From contig JABCPU010000010.1 in assembly GCA_016800925.1 (NCBI GenBank), positions 124,001 through 188,000 on the forward strand: 64,000 nt of DNA, in the 5' to 3' direction. The position numbers and the translations under genes are program-made. Position 1 is the stretch's first letter. Each line of letters starts with the position of its first letter. The notes under the pieces were generated by a model that saw only the letters and a list, made by a program, of their open reading frames with translations, was not told where the DNA came from and did no database searches. Below, piece by piece: positions 49,364 through 61,806 of this stretch. The DNA is from Suillus spraguei (Eukaryota; Basidiomycota; Agaricomycetes; Boletales; Suillaceae).

Positions 49364-50230
49364 CTTGATCATAACACTTGTTTTCTCTTATGATGTACTT
49401 TCGGGAACTATTCATATGCACTCAGATATGCTATCTCATTGAACGTTTGAACAGCCAACCCGACCACAGAGCATAATATTGTATGTCATGCACTACTACG
49501 AAGTTGGATCATCAAAGCTAGTGGATCAGAGAAAATGGAATATTAACTTACTTTTCCGTAGCACTGATTGTTGATTGAGCGGTAACTGATGGTATACAGT
49601 GACCGCGTAGTGGTACAAAAGACAAAATTTGCTGCCTGATAGTACTCTTTATTTGCCGATAACAAGGCTCGTGGATTCACTGATGTAGCGAGGGAGGTAC
49701 ACATATGGTCACAGTGGTGATATTGACTTCCAAGACTGAGGATATCCCGTGAACTTCGGGCGAGAATTTTGTTTAGTACGCGGTGCAGCACTGCAGCACC
49801 GAGCAACTGTGTCGGGGCGGGAGAATGGAGATGAACAACTTGACATCTGGAAAATATTGCCAACTCTGTCGCTGCGCTTTATGGTCAGTGGGGCCACCAA
49901 CGTGGTGTCGAACTTCCGAGTCGATCATGAAGACTACAGACATCGTTCTATTAGCACAACTCAGACTCGGGTACGCTGAATCCTGATCAATCACAGCTAA
50001 CCGGACATATCAGATTGCGCTCGGTGAATACTTGTGCATACAAAGTCGAGCTAGTGACTGACAAGGCAATGACAAGGCAGTAAATTTAGGTGACACAGGA
50101 AGGAAAACACAGCCACATCGGGAACTTGACCTCAGAGTCAGAGCCACAGCCGAACAACTTAACGTCGTTCGGAATCGGTGCTCACCAACCTCTTATTTTC
50201 CCGGCCCAAAGCTTACGGGTCTGCTTTACC
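49364..50230. other. intergenic region
   Basis: About 870 bp with overlapping short open frames on both strands, none with family features. Confidence 0.4.
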
Positions 50231-52002
50231 ATGGCTGTTGAACCGTTATTTTCGACGCGAGCCCAAAAGGCTTTCATCATCACAAGTATGTTTTCTTCCC
50301 ACTATTCCGTGATGTTATCACTCAAGAACCTTTATTACAGTCGCAGTCCGTTAGTCGTTTTGTTGAAGCTTCATGATCCAAGTTTGACCCAAGTGCTCAT
50401 AGAGGCCATTGTGGTAATAACTATGGTCGCATTGACATTCGGAATGGTGAGTTTGTGTAGTGCCGGCAGTCGAATTGACATGTGTACTAATCAGTCGACG
50501 TCAAGGTTGAAGCCGACGTAGGGGCAGCCTTCAGCCAACTTGGGTACAAGGTACTTTTCTACATGCATCAACAACAAACTAGACCGCTCACGTCATGAAG
50601 ACATTGCCATGTTACTTGGCTCTTTTTATTCTAGCAGAGTATGCATTTACCCTCACAACCACCCCAAGTAATTGATAATAGTACAGGATGTTCGAATTAA
50701 TAATGGCATTCGATGCTCTACGGTTACGGAACGTCATCCAGCTCATGGGGATCATTAGTGAGTATCGGTTTATCTGAAGATGTTTCCTCCTTTCTGAAGA
50801 CTTCGTAGTCTTCCATGCAGCTCTCATCGTTTTTTCTGCCCTTCAAGTTCATGAAACCAACGTCGCTATATTCAATTGCGAGCCTTCTTGTGTTTCGGAT
50901 CCCAATCATCTATGGGATAAGGTCGAACGGTTCCTAATTGTGGCTCCCTGCATAATTGCTGCATCGTGGTTCTTTTTGATGTTCTGGATCAGGCAGCTGT
51001 ATGCTGAGTTCGGGTACGATCTCACAGCTTATTGCACGTCCTGCATATCACTGAGATTTTCCAGATGGGTTATCTTCCATGTCGTGGGGGCAAACCCGAA
51101 ATTCAAGTGTGAGCTATGTGTTCAGTTTTCTTGATGATGTGGTGCTGACTTGAAATAGCGATGTATCAATACTATCAAATCTTCATCTGCTTACTTAAAT
51201 TCGACTTCTTCTGTTTCGTGGGGGTGACTATGCAGGTGAAAATCGTGGTTCTTGAAGATCGTGCAGGGACTGAAAATCTGCAGCTTCTCATCGTCGTTCT
51301 CAACAGGGATTCCGCTGAATTTGGTGTCACCATCGCTGCAATTCCTGTCGTTTTGTTACTTTTGGCTGGTTGCGCAAGTGCTGTCAAGCATGAAATCAAG
51401 TGGTATGGTTCCAGCGTCCACTTCACGTAATTATCTGAATTGTCTGCCAGGCTGATGGCTATTTCCCTTGCATTGATGATAGCTGCGATGTCCTATTGTG
51501 AGGCGTTTCCTCTTAATGCATTGATCATCAACTAACAGCATGATTTAGTCTGTATGTGTATGACACGTGTTACTTGTCTCGCGAGTTGACACAGCCCTTA
51601 GTGTACAAACTCGATCGTTTCTATGCGCCTTCCACTGAGGAGGAGTATGTTTCAACTCGCGCCACATTGACCGTCTTCAGTAAGTCACGTGCATCGTGGT
51701 CTATTTCATGTCGCTAAACCACATGTGGCGGCTATATTTAGCCGTTGTCGCCTTCCTTCTCCTTTTAACTACGTTCGCCATCGGAATCAAGTGCTTCCGT
51801 GACTTTGATAAGGGGCTAGACGAGTCCAAGGCGCACGGTCAGTCTTACACCCTGTCAAAATACAGAATGATTAACTTTTTTTTTATTAGACCTCGGCAGG
51901 AACTCTCAGTACTTACCTACCCCTAAAACTCCAGGGGACATGTCAGAGCGCCCGTATTCGCCTGGCGGTGTTCCACTTCAGCCACAGATATCCATTGAGT
52001 AA
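50231..52002 (+). CDS. UPF0658-type Golgi membrane protein
   Basis: Polytopic membrane protein of the fungal UPF0658 family (fission yeast members locate to the Golgi; function unknown). The ATG at 50231 starts MAVEPLFSTRAQKAF. Membrane segments are visible in order: IEAIVVITMVALTFGMV (50400-50445), PCYLALFILAE, FHAALIVFSALQVHE (50815-50850), FLIVAPCIIAASWFFLMFW (50930-50985), YQIFICLLKFDFFCFVGVTM (51175-51232), IAAIPVVLLLLAGC, and VVAFLLLLTTFAIGIKCF (51745-51795). Typical loop motifs include QLYAEFG, FHVVGANPKFKS and NRDSAEFGVT. A Pro/Ser-rich cytosolic tail ends at 52002. About nine short introns all keep frame where checked. Confidence 0.85.
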
Positions 52003-52246
52003 TACACGTTTCATGATTCTCACGATGACTCGGGGGCTGGGGTATGGATAGGCCCGGGGTGCATATGTAAAGATCTCTGTCGGAGGTGAAGAGGATCTCT
52101 TTTGTCTTATTTAACATTCTGGACTACGGCTTGCGTGATCCCTAGCAGTTATAGTACGCTTCACATTATATGATACCATCCAAGCATGACGCGGGACAGA
52201 CAAATGGAACTTCAAACACTACACCAAGGTTATCAAAGAAATAAAT

Positions 52247-53115
52247 TTAGACCTTCTTCAGTGCTTCGATGACAACGGGAGCTTTGAGGCGTAGCCTTGG
52301 ATCATGATGCCAACATCCTTCAATAAGTCTTGTAATGGGTACTCTCAATCCGTGGAGCGAGGGTCTCTTTTGTGCCCTTAGGCAGTTGATTATATTCTCT
52401 ACGGAATGCCTCCGGTATAGATGTGAAGCAGTGAGTAATGACTTGAACAGGACAAACCACTTGCCTCGCAAGCAAATGCATACATGTCGGTTTCCAGCGC
52501 CATACGCATAGTTTCCGAATTTCCAAAAAAGATAAGCTCTGGAGCAATCCAATTGAGCGTTTCTCGGCGGCCGACATTGGTAGAATCCAATCCTAATCAG
52601 ATCTCGAGATTCCGAAGTCAGCATTCCCTCGAGACATTACACTAAGCCTGCGAAGCTTTCTGACATGAACTCCCTTGATATCACCGTGGATGATAGAGGG
52701 CATGCAGATAGCAAAGACCTTCCTTCTGCCTGTATAGAGAACCGAGTGTTCCTGATAACGTACCAGACGACGAAAATCGCAGTTCTCTCTGCCCGTATAC
52801 TCGATGTACGCTCTCACATTACCACTGTACGAGCCACAATCTATGGTCTTTGTCTATGACTCCTATGAACGGCACAATATTCTCGTGTTTCAAGTGACTC
52901 AAAATTACTGCCTCGCTCACAAAGTCCTAAATATGTAAACAGGATAGAATGACAAATGATGAACTACTTACTTTGCGACTTTGGGATATGGATGGCAGTG
53001 CGATCGCTTGATAGCAATAGCTTGATGGTTAAAAGACACTGTAAAGATAGTTGCGGATGCGCCCTGCCCAACAATACGCATCGGGGTTGGCTCTAGTTCG
53101 TCCAACTGTAACTGA
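52247..53115 (-). pseudogene. protein-kinase pseudogene (tyrosine-kinase-like type)
   Basis: Remnant of a mushroom-type TKL kinase. From 53115 down, motifs are easily read but fall in different frames. The glycine loop and lysine are IVGQGASATIFTV...AIAIKR (53070-53010). ILSHLKHENIVPFIGV follows in one frame and NVRAYIEYTGRENCDFRRL in another. Then come GLCYLH, the catalytic-loop start MPSIIHGDIKG, SESFAGL, ADFGISRSD, and TNVGRRETLNWIAPELI with DMYAFAC. The tail has IEGCWHHDPRLRLKAPVV ending at 52247. At least four frame changes (near 52825, 52725-52700, 52665 and 52590) are too close to be introns, and an in-frame stop follows SRSD. It is dead as a kinase. Confidence 0.82.
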
Positions 53116-53394
53116 CATGGCAAACGACCAGATTTTTGTGATAGTCAAATGATACATCTCAAAAGCCGTGCGTGTGTGACATGATCAGTGGAAGGTTCTC
53201 GCAAGGTCTGAGTGTCTAAAGTCAACCACATAAATAGGCCAGATATACGAGCCTACCTCTTCAAACAGATCATGTGCTTGGATGTGTGCGAGGCCATAAA
53301 CTCATTCCCATAATCTCTTCTGCACAGGACCAGAAGCACGCGAAGGACTGCCACATCATCACAGTGTCTTGGTATAAATTTGACTGATACATGC

Positions 53395-53449
53395 ATGGTG
53401 CACGGATCCTTTTCCTATCGGGCCGATAGGAAAGGAATCCATGCACCAT
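53395..53449. repeat. 27-bp-arm near-perfect inverted repeat
   Basis: Left arm 53395-53421 and right arm 53423-53449 are reverse complements with a one-base centre. They match at 24 of 27 positions. All three mismatches are C/T transitions and could still pair as G-U in RNA. It would extrude as a long stem. Confidence 0.9.
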
Positions 53450-53474
53450 TCACGTCTGCCCGGGGCAGACGTGA
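53450..53474. repeat. perfect 12-bp-arm palindrome abutting the previous one
   Basis: TCACGTCTGCCC at 53450-53461 and its exact reverse complement at 53463-53474, with a single G between. It starts at the base right after the larger inverted repeat. Confidence 0.92.
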
Positions 53475-54660
53475 GAACGAATGATCAAGAACCGAAATTC
53501 GAGGCTTACACTGCGATCCAATCGAAGAAGTATCAGGCAAAAACTGACAAACATCACGTGAGGTGACAGAGTGTGACGCTGTGCAGAATAGTTGAGCGGA
53601 GTATGTATTGGTTATACTATGATGGAGATAGTGCTGTATATAAAATTGAGAATTGTATCAAACACTTAAGCTAGCTACTAGTGAGCATCAAATTCCTGCA
53701 TGATAGTAGGAGGAAGGACACGATGCCCTCTGTACTTTTTGATAGCCCACGCAGCTCTTGTACCATTTAATCTCACAAATAGTCTTGTAGCGCAGTTTAT
53801 CATGTCCCCCAAGGGGACCTGTACTTGCGTAGTCGATTCTGGTGCGTGTGTGAAATCTTTTGCAATAAAAATCGGCGCTGACGCAGTATTTTCGAACTGT
53901 ATAGATATATCAATGAGTGTTTTCAGTGAAACTTGCCGAAACTACTCACATTTTCGTTATTCTGATTTTGACCTTTTGCTTTTTTAGATGCTCGCCACGC
54001 AGCAAGGCTATCAGCACGCCATTTTCTCCAGGTCTTGTTGTTGCCCATGCCGTGCTCTCAGTCTGCGAGTCGAGAATGCCACGGCTTTGCGGCACGATGT
54101 GTCGGACTTTCAGTTTTACACTCTGCCGGCAGTTGACTTTAAAAAACATCGATTACCTCACTCGCTAGCTCACTTCTTGTAGTTCTGAAATGATAATTTT
54201 GTGCATAGAATAACTCTCATCAATGCCATCTTTTCAATCGTTCTGACATCAAGCTCTATAGTATGTTAATCGCTACTTTCTGTTTGTCACGATTTTGTAA
54301 CGTTTTATCACGTGATGTTTATCGGGATCATTGCTCCTCCACTCTTCAGTTTTTTTGTTTTAGTTCGCTCAGAAGCCTAGATTATGTCAATTGTATGAAT
54401 TGGACATCACTAGTTACCCTACCATCTATTGTTCGTGCAGTGTTTCAGGTATGCGTAAGTGTATACCATCAGATTCTGAAACACGATGGTGAGCTTCTTC
54501 AGTATTTATACAAAAGAATAGAAGCACTTGGTAGACTTTGATGTATTCGCAACATATTCACCTGTCTTCCGTTGCGAGCTCGCTGGATTTCTCGATTTTC
54601 CAAAGAAGCTTGTCATGCAATCGCCCGAGCTCTCGTCGCCATGGGTCCGAGTCCGATGGA

Positions 54661-55548
54661 TCACTTAGAGGGACGGCTGGATATGAAACCGGCTGCGGAA
54701 GACGGTATTAGGGCATATAGCGATCGAGTCATCCTGTGCACTGACTGGGGATGATAGTTCTGCAGTTGTGACATATGAGCATTATGCGAGTACGGTTGAT
54801 GAGATGGATGCGTATGAAGATTGAGCGGAGGTGTTGTCGTCCTGTTTCGGCATTGGATTTCATGAACTGTCTTCAGCTCCTGTGGAACACGAGCCTTGCA
54901 CCGAGGACATTCAATTGTGGCCTTAATGGCAGAGGCGTGGAATGAAAGTGAACATTCCACGAGTTGGCCTGTTATACGTGAAGTACCATGAATTAGGGAC
55001 AAGCGTTGATACGAGGAGCCCTGACAGCCTTGTCAATGACTATAGATTCTTCGAGGTTCTTCGCAACCAAATGAATTCAATTGTCCACTGGTGACAAGGT
55101 CGCTGCGCCCAATATATGAGCACCTGCTGTAGTGATAGTATAAGGTGAGACTGCTGTCAGTAAGAACGAAGATAACGAATCCGCAATCAACAGAACGAGC
55201 TGGTTCGTGTGTGACGGAATACATCGGTGGAATGTTAAGTACAGTAAAGTGGCCATGAACTAAATAGAATGGCCGTGAGCTACCTACAGTGACCGGTACC
55301 ATGACCGTGAAAAGTGGAAATTTTGGCCTGTCAGTGGATTTGATATTTTGCGTTGGCTGTTCGCCGCGTGTGGTATCTGGAAGAAGGGGGTGGGGACTTG
55401 TGGGTGCTACGCCGGGGGAATTATTTGCAACTGGATGTTTGGACGGGGGATGGTGCATGGATGGCTCAGTGTGGGAAGGCCAGAGGAGATATGATCTTGG
55501 GATGCGGGGCAAGCTTGGGAAGTGGACACCGGACATTATGAGAGTCAC
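54661..55548 (-). CDS. possible hypothetical gene, uncertain
   Basis: Pieces of open frame on the minus strand include a Pro/His-rich N-terminus (HPVANNSPGVAPTSPHP, 55450-55400), FPLFTVMVPVTV before a candidate intron, and a downstream piece with IECPRCKARVPQEL (near 54910), a CxxC pair suggestive of a metal knuckle. I could not join them into one protein with confidence. It may be a decayed or simply unresolved gene. Confidence 0.25.
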
Positions 55549-55775
55549 TGAGAAGAGTGGAAAAAGGCAAAGGCGGAGAATTTAATGGAAGTATTGGACG
55601 ATCATTGCGAGCTTAAAGAGATGTATGCGGTGACGCTATTAAGAGATTGTCGATGAGCCGTCACTGAATTGTTTCCGAAATCTCCACAATGGATATATTG
55701 CTGCAGTGCATGTCGGCACTAAGGTCTACAGGTGTTGATTTGAGTAAGTACGAGGAACAGAAAGGGCATTGAGAC

Positions 55776-58700
55776 TCACCCCTCTCGGCGGCACCTTTGC
55801 CAGTGTTGCCCATGTGCCATACGGCTCAAATCAACCTCGAGACCTCTTGGTATCACTAACACACACCCAGGGCACCACAATAAGTGTCGAGAACCGGGTG
55901 ATACCCAAAACAACAGCCGATGTTTGGACCCTACCCATCCACTGTCAACATTCAGAGAAAATGGTGTCAAACTGCGATCATCACGGCATACTCCCTCCAT
56001 TAACTGGGAAGTGTCGCACAACGCATGGATGGAGTGAGACGAGAAGGAAACGAAGTGGTTGTTCCAAGTGTTCAATGTCATGGTGCGATGTTCATCTGAG
56101 AATGGTGAAGAATCTGACACGGCACACTGCTGCGATGGTTGGCTCATCGCTGCATCCCACAGCCGGACAGTCTTATCCCGAGAACTAGTGACAATGCGAG
56201 TGCCGTCCGGCGAGAACGAGACTGAGTTAACTTCTTCAGTGTGCCCCCGCAAGGGCTCACCAACTGGCTGCCCCGTCGCAACATCCCACAGCCGAACAGT
56301 CTTGTCCTCCGAACCAGTAACGATGCGAGTGCCGTCCGGAGAGAATGAGACCGACAAAACTGAACTAGTGTGTCCCCACAAGGGCTCACCGACTGGCTGC
56401 CCCGTGGTAGCATCCCACAGCCGGACTGTCTGATCCGAAGAACCAGTGACAATGCGAGTGCCGTCCGGCGAGAATGAGACCGACAAAACTGAATGAGTGT
56501 GCTCCCGCAAGGGCTCACCGACTGGCTGCCCGGTTGCAGCATCCCACAGTTGAACAGTGTTATCCCTTGAACCGGTGACGATGCGAGTGCCGTCCGGCGA
56601 GAACGAGACCGAGAAAACTGAATCAGTGTGCCCCCGCAAGGGTTTACCGACTGGCTGCCCGGTTGCAGCATCCCACAGTCGAACAGTCTTGTCCGAAGAA
56701 CCAGTGACAATGCGAGTACCGTCCGGCGAGAACGAGACCGACCAAACTTCTTTAGTGTGCCCCCGCAAGGGCTCACCGACTGGCTGCCCCGTCGCAACAT
56801 CCCACAGCCGAACAGTCTTGTCCTCCGAACCAGTGACAATGCGAGTGCCGTCCGGCGAGAATGAGACAGACAAAACTGTACTAGTGTGTCCCCACAAGGG
56901 CTCACCGACTGGCTGCCCCGTGGTAGCATCCCACAGCCGGACTGTCTGATCGAAAGAACCAGTGACAATGCGAGTGCCGTCCGGTGAGAATGAGACCGAC
57001 GAAACTGAACTTGTGTGCCCCCGCAAGGGCTCACCGACTGGCTGCCCCATCACGGCATCCCACAGCCGAACAGTCTTATCATTTGAACCAGTGATAATGC
57101 GAGTACCGTCCGGCGAGAATGAGACTGAGAAAACTGAATCAGTGTGCCCCCACAAGGGCTCACCGACTGGCTGCCCAGTTGCAGCATCCCACAGTCGAAC
57201 AGTGTTATCCAAAGAACCAGTGACGATGCGAGTGCCGTCCGGCGAGAACGAGACCGACAAAACTGAACTAGTGTGCCCTCGCAAGGGTTCACCGACTGGC
57301 TGCCCGGTCGCAGCATCCCACAGCCGAACAGTCTTGTCCGAAGAACCAGTGACGATGCGAGTGCCGTTCGGGGAAAATGAGACCGACCAAACTTCTTTAG
57401 TGTGCCCCCGCAAGGGCTCACCGAATTGCTGTCCCGTCGCAGCATCCCACAGTCGGACAGTATTATCCTTTGAACCAGTGACGATGCGAGTGCCGTCCGG
57501 CGAGAATGAGACCGAGAAAACTGAATCGGTGTGCCCCCGCAAGGGTTCACCGACTGGCTGCCCGGTTGCAGCATCCCACAGTCGAACAGTCTTGTCCGAA
57601 GAACCAGTGACAATGCGAGTACCGTCCGGCGAGAACGAGACCGACCAAACTTCTTCAGCGTGCCCCCGCAAGGGCTCACCGACTGGCTGCCCGGTTGCAG
57701 CATCCCACAGTTGAACAGTGTTATCCCTTGAACCGGTGACGATGCGACTGCCGTCCGGCGAGAACGAGACCGACAAAACTGAACTAGTGTGCCCCCGCAA
57801 GGGTTCACCAACTGGCTGCCCCGTCGCAGCATCCCACAGCCGAACAGTCTTGTCCTCTGAACCAGTGACGATGCGAGTGCCGTTCGGGGAGAATGAGACC
57901 GACCAAACTTCTTCAGTGTGCCCGCTGAGCACGGTCTGAACAGCCGGCCAGTTCATATCACGTCCAGATGCAACACAAAGAGTATTCGGAAACTTTGCAG
58001 AAAACGTTCTCGATAGCGGACAGTTGGAAGGGGAGAATGGGAGTGCTGAGACATATAGATGCGGTGTGCTGTGTAAAATCATGCCCCCGAAGACTTGAAT
58101 AAACCTCTTTACATCCATTGCAGTCGACGAGACATCTTTAAACTCGGAATCACCCTGTGGTTGCCCATGAGCACTTTATCTGGAACCTAGTAGCAGTATG
58201 CTCACCTTCAGCCACTGGGCAATGGGCGGAAGGGCAGGAACTGCACCGCTGAGCGCTTTGATCAAGGCGAGTAACTCGAGCCAGAAGAACACCCGTTCGT
58301 GGTCGAAGAATAATTTCACTTCTTTCGCGAGCTCCTTGTCGAAGACTGTGCTTCGTACATGCGACGTCCAGAAGCGAGAGGAATATGATAGATGTGGCGA
58401 GATACATTTTTCGACTCGTTCTTGCAGTCCAGAATCTTCGTTGTTAGGCAGATACGACGACTTTAAATCACAGATATTGAAGCGAAGACTGTCTTCCATC
58501 ACTCGAAGTGACGCGAATGCAAGGTCGTGTTGCGCCTTTTGCAGGTCGATGAAAAATTCTCCACTGGATTGTTCGTTCGTCAAGAAATCATGAAAGGATA
58601 CGTGAAGGGGACGGATTAGGGAATCTGAGTTAGTGGTGCCGCTGAGGAGGGAGCCCATGCGTTTGACCACATCCTTTACGTTGAAATGGTCTTCTTGCGT

Positions 58701-61028
58701 TGGAAAATGGCGCCTCAAGGCGTTCAGGGAAGCTAAAGAAAGGGGTTCTGCTGTGCCCAGTATTTGTCCCATCACTGAACGAAATCTCGCTAGCGCGGTG
58801 GAACGTAGCTTCTGCTCGTGCGGAGAAGTATCCTTAGGTATCATATCTGTTAAGATGAGGTTATACATGCTGTGCAACAGCTCAGCAGAGTCGCGTGACA
58901 CCACAGTATCGTAGCATTCGGTTGGAGATAGCCAAAAAGGACATGCTTTGATGTATCCGCAGGCGAGACGTGCCCACTCGAAAAGTCCATCAGCTTTCTT
59001 AGCGAGGACTCCAAACGCTGTGTCTTGAAAATCTAACCCTTCCAACTCCTCGGATACGTAAGTACGGATGTCGCGCTCTGTGAATGCTGGTGGAATATCG
59101 TCCATCGAGATCCGTCGAATATGCTGAACACCGTCAAACTCATTTTTGATGTCATCTAGCGGGCGGGAGGTGACGATGAACCGGAAATTGCATGGGAAGT
59201 CTGTGATTTTGGGAATTTTATGGTTTGGATGCTTGCCAGCTAGAATGCGGAGGATATCTCTACGTGTCTGTAAACTACCGCTCTCGTCCAGTGCATCGAT
59301 CACAATCGTGATGGGTTCCCCAGCTGACTTCTTCAGTGGTTCGAATAGAAGTTCCTGCCATTGCTGGATGATATCCGCCTCCCTGAGCGTATTATCATTC
59401 TTAACTTTATCTGTTAATTTCCTCCTCATCTCCGGATCACGGCTAGCCAAGTCGCGTGCAATTGTGGAAAAGATTTTTTCATGGCGACGGTCTGCTTCTC
59501 GCTGGCGATCAAAGCAGTAACACGAACCGAGCCCTCCCACATCTTTGCGCCACTGAGCAATGGTGTGGGCGATGGCCGATTTGCCCTTGCCTGCAGGGCC
59601 AGATAGCCACAGCACGCGTGGAACGTTGTCTCCAGTGCTGTTGACCCAGTCTGTGATCTCGGATAGGATTTCCATGCGCGTCCCTTCAAGACATTCTTTT
59701 CTGGTATCTAGTCCCGCGCCCCGCGCATAAGTCATACCGTCAAGGACCAATATTTCTTCTAAAAAGGTATAAATATAGATCAAATCACAGGGATGTCCAA
59801 ACCCTTACCCATATCATGGACGTCTGTAGCTATGTTGTAGACGCCTATGACAACGTCGCGAGCAGTCTGGTCCCGGAAGTTTTGCATGAGTCCATCGAAC
59901 ACGTTATTGTACTGTTTGATCGTATCGTCGGTTTCCGAGACGAGATTCTTTGCGAGTCTGGTCCCTGTGATGATAATAGAAGCTTGAGACGGTAGAGTAC
60001 GCAACAGCTTGTTAAGACTCACCAAAGTTCTTGGTCTCAGCATATTTTTTGATGAAATTGGCGCATTCACGGGTCTGCTCGGAAATCTTTGCAAGGATAT
60101 CGCGCATCGACGAGAGTTGGTTAAGCATGTCGTCTTGTGTGATGAAGCTGTATACTTCAGCTATTTTCTTGAGAAGTTCGAGTACCGCTTCATCCCGAAC
60201 CACTTGAGCTAGAATAATCTGTACAAATGATTGCTGAGCAACAGTAGGAGATAGGAAGAAAAACAAAACGTACTTTGGCTGCGCAAGACAACACACCCAG
60301 TGCCATCTTTGCATACGGATGCACCTGTGGAATAATATTAGTTTGGTCTTGATCAAGAGGAAGGCCTACATACGTTCGCAATCCCTGCGATAACGGTGTC
60401 GAATATCTTGAGGGGTTGGAGATATGTATCCTGGAAGTTGTCGAGAGCGTCGAGACCCTGTTGTGCGCCTTGGACATCAGAAACTACGGCTGTTGCAGGT
60501 TCGGGAAGTGAATGCATGTGGTTTGCAACCTCTTGAACATCCTGAAGTACTGATGGAATAGCCTCCACTCCCACAGCGGACGGCGCTACCCGAACCTGCA
60601 TAACACCAGAAATTAGAGAGGGCGCAGAGACTGGAGAACAAGTATAAAGGCCGACGTACCGCGAGATTGGAGGTCGATGAAGCACGTTCACGATTGAGAT
60701 TTGGATTTGGGGGAACAGGGCTGCGGTTGAGGGAATCCTTCGAGCGCTTATGTGAATCTTAGTCGCATTCCAGGACACTTATTACGCAAACTCGTGGACT
60801 CACCGATCCGCTTAACTTGTTCGCACTGTCTTTAACCTTCTCCAGAAACCGACGGACTTTGCCACGGGGTCGGTGCTAGGCAATGGATCATCAATGTCAG
60901 TATTTGAAATGGAGTTAACTGGGTGATCCTCGTAAGCCACGTACCGAGCTTCCAGGAGCTGTTGCTTCACCTGTTGCGTGGTGGTCTTGAGCGGAATCCC
61001 TCTGAGTCGACGATTCGCCTTTTTTCAT
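55776..61028 (-). CDS. STAND/NLR receptor: N-terminal helical domain, NACHT, 14 WD40 repeats
   Basis: Fungal NOD-like receptor. The ATG at 61028 (MKKGESSTQRDS) leads through several short exons to a helical N-terminal domain: EVANHMHSLPEPATAV, VHPYAKMALGVLSCAAKI and LKKIAEVYSFITQDDML (60560-60120). This recalls the Goodbye-like effector domains of such proteins. The NACHT ATPase (59740-58200) has Walker A LSGPAGKGKSAIAH, Walker B ITIVIDALDES and FRFIVTSRPLDDI. A 58-nt intron precedes the C-terminal exon (58118-55776), which has 14 tandem 43-residue WD40 repeats of consensus GHTxxVxSVSFSPDGTRIV, then TGSxDxTVRLWDAATGQPVG. The C-terminus after the repeats (VLVIPRGLEVDLS, MAHGQHWQ) is the normal end for this family. 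All exons join in frame and the catalytic motifs are intact. Likely role: non-self recognition (heterokaryon incompatibility or defence), inferred from architecture. Confidence 0.9.
56140..57945 (-). repeat. 14 tandem copies of a 129-bp WD40-coding repeat
   Basis: The repeat unit is 129 bp (43 codons) and nearly identical at DNA level between copies, with variation focused in the codons after GHT, the residue between V and SVSF, and the two residues flanking D in TGSxDxTV. The frame is preserved, so the array can gain or lose units without harm. Fourteen units equal two seven-bladed propellers. Confidence 0.92.
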
Positions 61029-61774
61029 TGCAAATAGCAGATGGGGATCAGAATCAGTAGTAGGCAGAGACCCACTTGTATAAAATGGAGGTTATTGTTA
61101 GTACGAGCCTCGAGGCAGCATTATTCAGCAGAGTAATCGTCCAATGATTGATGCCAAGTAATATCATGTGCTTCAGGTTTTATTATAAGATTCTTTCGAA
61201 ACCCTTGTCTGGGGTCTTCACACATCGGGGTTTACAATGAGAATCGACATAGAGCCGCGACGAACCCTATATGTTGATCCAAGAACAGGAAGTGGGTCCT
61301 ATTCTCTACATAACCACGGAAGCTGGTTCGGCGCTACAAACTGAAATAAACACTAAGCCCAATTATAATTCCCGACTCCCACGGAGTGGGAAGGGTTTTG
61401 TCAGCGCACTGACACAAGAAGTACGCGACAAAGTCAAAGTGGCGGCGATAGCTAAGTTGATTTAGCTGGCCTCGGCGCGCCTTATCGGGTGAGGTCACTC
61501 ACGTGACGTGCGACCTCGTCCCGTTTTGGGCCCAGACCGGGTGATCCCGGTATGATGCCTTGGGGGCGTGGCCTCGATTAGGTAGTCGGTAGACACTCTC
61601 GGTACCATAGATTAGTATTGATTTATTCGATTTTGATGGCCTTGTGCCTTCTTTCCTTCTCTTCTTTCGTTCGTTCGTTGCCGTTCTCTTCTCTTCTTTC
61701 CCTTCCTTCCTTTGTTCTCTTGCGCTCTCCCTTGTCCTCTCTTGACTCTCTAAAAACTGGTGTCTGGTGTCCTC

Positions 61775-61806
61775 AAGGGGGGAAAATGCCTGTGTTTTCC
61801 CCCCTT
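61775..61806. repeat. perfect 12-bp inverted repeat, 8-nt loop
   Basis: AAGGGGGGAAAA at 61775-61786 and TTTTCCCCCCTT at 61795-61806 around an eight-base loop. A G-run/C-run stem, able to form a strong hairpin. Confidence 0.9.

Larger units (their letters stand above)
53116..54660. other. gene-poor region containing palindromes
   Basis: About 1.5 kb without a convincing gene. Short open frames at 53700-54540 have no family features. The only clear structure is the pair of palindromes at 53395-53474, listed separately. Confidence 0.4.

Noticed and set aside
49543..49986. Overlapping open frames on both strands between the SET and UPF0658 genes
   Set aside because: They are short, overlap each other, and lack any recognisable protein pattern.
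56059..57939. Several long open frames antisense to, or in other frames of, the WD40 array
   Set aside because: The repeat unit is 129 bp, a multiple of three, so any frame free of stops in one unit stays open through the array. These are shadows of the NLR gene.
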